Of a stretch of 64,000 nt of DNA, positions 60,086 to 64,000 are shown piece after piece. The notes beneath the pieces are model-generated. The model did not search any database, was not told where the DNA came from, and worked only from the letters and a program-made list of their open reading frames with translations. How positions within the stretch are numbered: the stretch's first letter is position 1; every line of letters begins with the position of its first letter. Source of the stretch: Bugula neritina (Eukaryota; Bryozoa; Gymnolaemata; Cheilostomatida; Bugulidae); NCBI GenBank assembly GCA_964035545.1, contig OZ037767.1, forward strand, positions 21,182,628 through 21,246,627, read 5' to 3'. The position numbers and the translations under genes are program-made.

Positions 60086-61558
60086 AACATCAGCCATTAA
60101 TTTATATTCATTTGAATGTATAGTATATATTTGTTTGTTATTGTAAATACATATATATGTATACATGTATATATATATATTTATTATCACACAATATGTA
60201 TGATTTATGTATGTATGCAGTGCCCCTTAATTTATTGGACAAAGCCTAGTTTTATTCTCTTTAATTGCACATGTATAGCAAACAATAATTTATTAAAATA
60301 AACTGCATTGTATTATTATGTTAGATTCCATAATTATAATGACGTTGTGGTATAATTCTTAAAACATTTCGAATAGCAGCATTAATTGCATGGTGAAGTT
60401 TTTCCAGCTGTACCTGTGAATTGTTGTTGACAAAATGAAGTATTTTTATTTGTTAGTGTCTTGAATATTAAAAACACAGCAGCTGTAAATTATAGCATGA
60501 AAATAGGTTATACAAAAATAGTTATTATAGCTCATACTTTTACAGACTCCTCAAGAATTCAACCAATCTTTAGGCTATCTTTTAACAAGTTAATAAAGTA
60601 CTTTTTATTAAAATTGAACATTAGACTTGCAAAAGTAAAAACTAAACTTTTTTGAATTTTACTGAAAATTTGCAAATTATTTATTTGACTCGATTCTTAT
60701 CTTTCTCATGTGCAATGTCATCCCAAATATATTCGAAGTTGTCTTCTCTTGGATGATATGCTAGTTGGTTGATTATTATTCCAAAGTAACTGATTGAATA
60801 TCTGCATATATTATTAAAGAGTAAAAAGCTGCAATTAACTAACTATAATTACGTAACGATAAGTTTGAGGTCTAACTAGGCCAGGCTGATCTGGGAGCTC
60901 ATTTTAAGCACAACCAGAAGAAAATTAATATTTTAACATCACACCACCAAGTAGATGTGTCATGATTTATAATAGAAGTAGTTCCCATGAAACTAATCTA
61001 CATCAAATCAAAAACTATGTTCAACTTTTTACGTGTATTTTTCACATTAATATCTATGACCAAAACACACTATAGAAAAAATAGGCTTTTACCATTGGTC
61101 AGAACTATACTGTTCAGTTAAAAAAACCGTTTAACAGAAACTTTTTTTTTCAACTTTATCTTTCTGATCAGACATCTTTAAACTAGTAAAACTTGTTTAA
61201 AATGTTTAAATAGCTTCAGCATCAATGTTATACATATAACAAAAAAATTATTACAAATATAATATTATAATTATAAACAATATAAAAATATATACCTAAT
61301 TCGTGATAGAACAGAACACCTGTATGCTGATAACAGCATTATACTTATATGTGCTAATACTGGTTTTAAATAATTCTGTTAAAACATCAAAAACAACTGT
61401 CGGTGGTAAAATAAGTGCAGGCCTTCTGCCCAAATCTATAAACCAGTAGTAAATTTTTGTGGTACACTAACAATCTAGAATTAAAATCACAATTATTCAG
61501 TACCGAGTCATGAGTTGCATACAATATAGTCACCTACAAGAACAATTCAACAGAGAAC
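60086..61558. other. Intergenic, no gene seen
   Basis: AT-rich unique-looking sequence. Short frames at 60116 and 60461 have no support. Confidence 0.6.
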
Positions 61559-62959
61559 TTAGACATGGGCTGGTGTGGAAGTCGCCGGTGAAGCTCTTCG
61601 ATTGCCTTCATTTTCCGGGTAGCACATACCGCACCATTCATTGGCCATTGAGTAGATGATGTCATCCATTGTCATGCAGAAAGTGGAGAGGAAGTAGCAG
61701 CCTGGCATCACCCATGCCAGGTAGTAGCCGATGCCAAATGAGTGATCAGGAAGAACTTTGGAGTTCTGAATGATTACCGTGTAGACTATCATGGCCGCCA
61801 GTGAGCACAAACCTACAGAGAGAACACAACTCTACAGCTCCAGTACAACTACAACTTAATAAACCCTTACAAGTTACAATAACTAGTAATATAAAAGACA
61901 GAGCTATTTCAACCACTTACCACATATGAAGAAGATTTCCCCAGCCGAATGGTAGTAGTAGACCTTCTTAGACAGACTGAGTGAAAACACCCCCAAACTT
62001 GTCATGATTGTAGCCGCCACCCCAGCCAGTAGACTGAACATAAGCAAACCAATGATAGCACTTTGCCAGCCTACAAAACAAACCACATGTTTGAGATACA
62101 GGAGACAGTGGGCAGTCGGTAAATGACAAATTCAGTGTGAGACATACAAATGCGTGCTATGAGTAGTTCTATCTGTAAACAGTTTATTCAACGTGAACTG
62201 GGTACGATGAAATATTGCAATGGCATCAACAGTTTGAGGTGAATGAATAAAAGCCTGATTCTTTAGTGGAGATACGTAAGAGCCCAGCAGTGATTGGGTG
62301 GAGAAATGTAGGAGCCCAGCAGTGATTGGTGGAGATGAGTGATAATGAAGAAAAGCTGATAGTTGCGGGTACTTAAATTACGTTGAACGTTTAGTAAGTG
62401 AAACTGGCAGAGACTCTTCAGGTCTTCTTTTGAACTAATGGCCCCTTCCAAGAACTTGTGATGGCATATTTGCCAGATTCCGATTGATATGCCTGTAACA
62501 AAAAGCAACAGGTCTGCAGTGATTCAGTACATAGCACGCTGTTGACAGCAACATTGCATTGATAGTTCCATAGTACTGAAACCTCAGTTTAATGGCACTG
62601 TAGCTTCAATGCTATGACCAAGAAATAAGTTCGCCAATCAAACTGGACTTTACTGTAAAGTGTTTTACAAAAATGGCAAGTTTATCGATATTTAAATAAT
62701 TTGTCACACACTGCTAGTCTTGGAAAGTGACCAGCACAAAGAGTGTTAGACTGAGTTTCCTCTACATACCTGTCTCCCGAGTGGATAGCCAGTGCGAGTT
62801 TGTTAATGCGTAGAAAGTAAATGCTACAGCGATGAAGGAGCTCAGGTACCCAACATATCTGTACGGCTTGTAGCAATGCACCTCTTTGTGCTGCTGGGCT
62901 TCGGTCAACATTGGATGGGTGTCCATGACAGGCCCTCTTAGTTTGAAGCATCCAGTCAT
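61559..62959 (-). CDS. Claudin/PMP22-superfamily four-helix membrane protein
   Basis: Four exons, 62770-62959 (ATG at 62957-62959), 62382-62492, 61921-62070 and 61559-61812, give 234 aa with consistent phases. Helix 1 is YVGYLSSFIAVAFTFYAL. The first extracellular loop has HWLST..GIWQIC..C, matching the W-GLW-C-C signature of claudins, PMP22/EMP and calcium-channel gamma proteins. Helices 2 to 4 are IIGLLMFSLLAGVAATIM, IFFICGLCSLAAMIVYTVII and YYLAWVMPGCYFLSTFCM. The tail is short and has no clear PDZ-binding end (TPAHV). Likely a junction or channel-associated membrane protein. The exact subfamily was not resolved. Confidence 0.78.
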
Positions 62960-64000
62960 AATCTCAGACGAGTTCCAATCAACAATAAATCTGATAGTTT
63001 CTAGGAGAATTGTTTGCAATGCAAAAGATGCCTTCTGCAGATTCAGCTCTTGTAGCCGGATGGTAATGTAGCATCTACACTGGTGCTAGTACCCGATAAC
63101 TTCAATTTTTATAGGAGAACGCACCAAATTTCAATTATTGAAGTAACCCAACTTAATTAGTAATCTAATGAAATTGAGTGTTGGCAGTAGAATAATAATA
63201 AATATCCAATATGAAATAGTTGCTTGAACTATCACCAGATGGTGTTAAGATGCTTTCTGTAATATCCATGGATCGGCACTTAGGTAAAATGAGAAAGTGA
63301 TAAATTATCTAATGAGACTTTAAGTTGAAAGTCCCCGAGCAGCGGCAGATAGCTGCCGGGTTGCATGAAGTCAAAAGCTTTAGAGGCACACTTAGTTGAT
63401 TGAAATTTGGGTGATTAAAATAATGATAATATTGATTATGCACCTGCACACACCTGTGTTATATACCTGTACACACCTGTGTTGTATGCCCTTACACTTT
63501 GGAAACTTCTACACCTCTATGACTAATCCGACTACTACGCTACATGTTATATAAGTACGTCTAGTATAGATAACTACTAATGTAATGGAGCAGTAACTCA
63601 ATACCAATGCTTTAACTTATATAAAATCAATATTTTAAGACGATCAGAAGGCATGAAATGCTTTTGTAATGCGTCTATAGTAGAAGTAGGATTTAGTGTT
63701 CCATGCCTTTGAATAAATAAATCAATTATTCTCTAATTGATATCAACACAACAAAATCCTTAGTATCATGATTAATTAACCTTGTATTAAATTAAAATTT
63801 AACTTTCTAACATGTTACTATTTATATCATTACGCTACTATATTTGTATTACTATGTTACTGAATGCTGGATTTATATTACTATATTACTATATTTGTAT
63901 TGTTACCTATGTTATTCATTTATATCACTATGTTACTATATTTATATCACTATGTTACTATTTTTGTATAACTGTAGCTAAATTTGTATCATTATGTCAC
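62960..64000. other. Intergenic, no gene seen
   Basis: The 5' flank of the claudin-like gene, then AT-rich sequence. It ends in a tandem repeat. Confidence 0.55.
63820..64000. repeat. About 22-bp tandem repeat at the window edge
   Basis: Diverged copies of TATATTTATATCACTATGTTAC running off the end of the window. Confidence 0.8.

Overview
This is a 64 kb stretch of an animal nuclear genome. The genes carry many short exons with GT-AG introns, most 3' ends have AATAAA signals, there is a tRNA-derived SINE and there are LINE relics, and the protein set is metazoan (cyclin D, mitofusin, SIRT4, ICMT, VPS26C). The base composition is AT-rich. A single mitofusin gene and the general look suit an invertebrate, probably a spiralian/lophotrochozoan, but the sequence does not fix the species.

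Layout from left to right. 1-2015: last two exons of cyclin D (+), 5' part outside the window. 2731-19709: a complete 34-exon gene (-) for TFIIIC subunit 1 (GTF3C1), whose exons join in frame into 1802 codons. 22534-24323: SIRT4 (+). 26872-32413: mitofusin (+, 14 exons). 33227-34688: ICMT (-). 37585-41086: VPS26C/DSCR3 (+). 41789-44993: DUSP8/16-like MAP-kinase phosphatase (-). 49991-53603: TMEM222 (+). 55136-57020: an unassigned multi-pass membrane protein (+). 59194-60085: an unassigned two-exon gene (+). 61559-62959: a claudin/PMP22-type four-helix membrane protein (-). All exon boundaries were worked out by eye from GT-AG signals, phase and remembered family sequences; no alignment was run.

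Spaces between genes hold two LINE 3' relics (21.3-21.7 kb, 58.4-59.0 kb), MITE-like inverted-repeat elements (48.4 kb, 35.3 kb, and one inside a GTF3C1 intron at 6.0-6.7 kb), SINE copies, TA microsatellites and long stretches of cryptically simple DNA. The genes are not an operon and share no single pathway. They are ordinary housekeeping and signalling genes: Pol III transcription, mitochondrial NAD-dependent enzymes, mitochondrial fusion, CAAX processing, endosomal recycling and MAPK control.

The most striking feature is in the introns. Nearly every longer intron is filled by its own private minisatellite (units 13-49 bp), and in at least nine cases the repeat unit contains the neighbouring splice site itself. 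The clearest are 13 tandem 22-bp units after VPS26C exon 3, six of them carrying a perfect CAG|GTGAGT donor, and ten 32-bp units that each keep the CAG|GTGTTTGA acceptor of GTF3C1 exon 27. This suggests intron growth by repeated tandem duplication seeded at splice junctions, leaving ladders of decoy splice sites.
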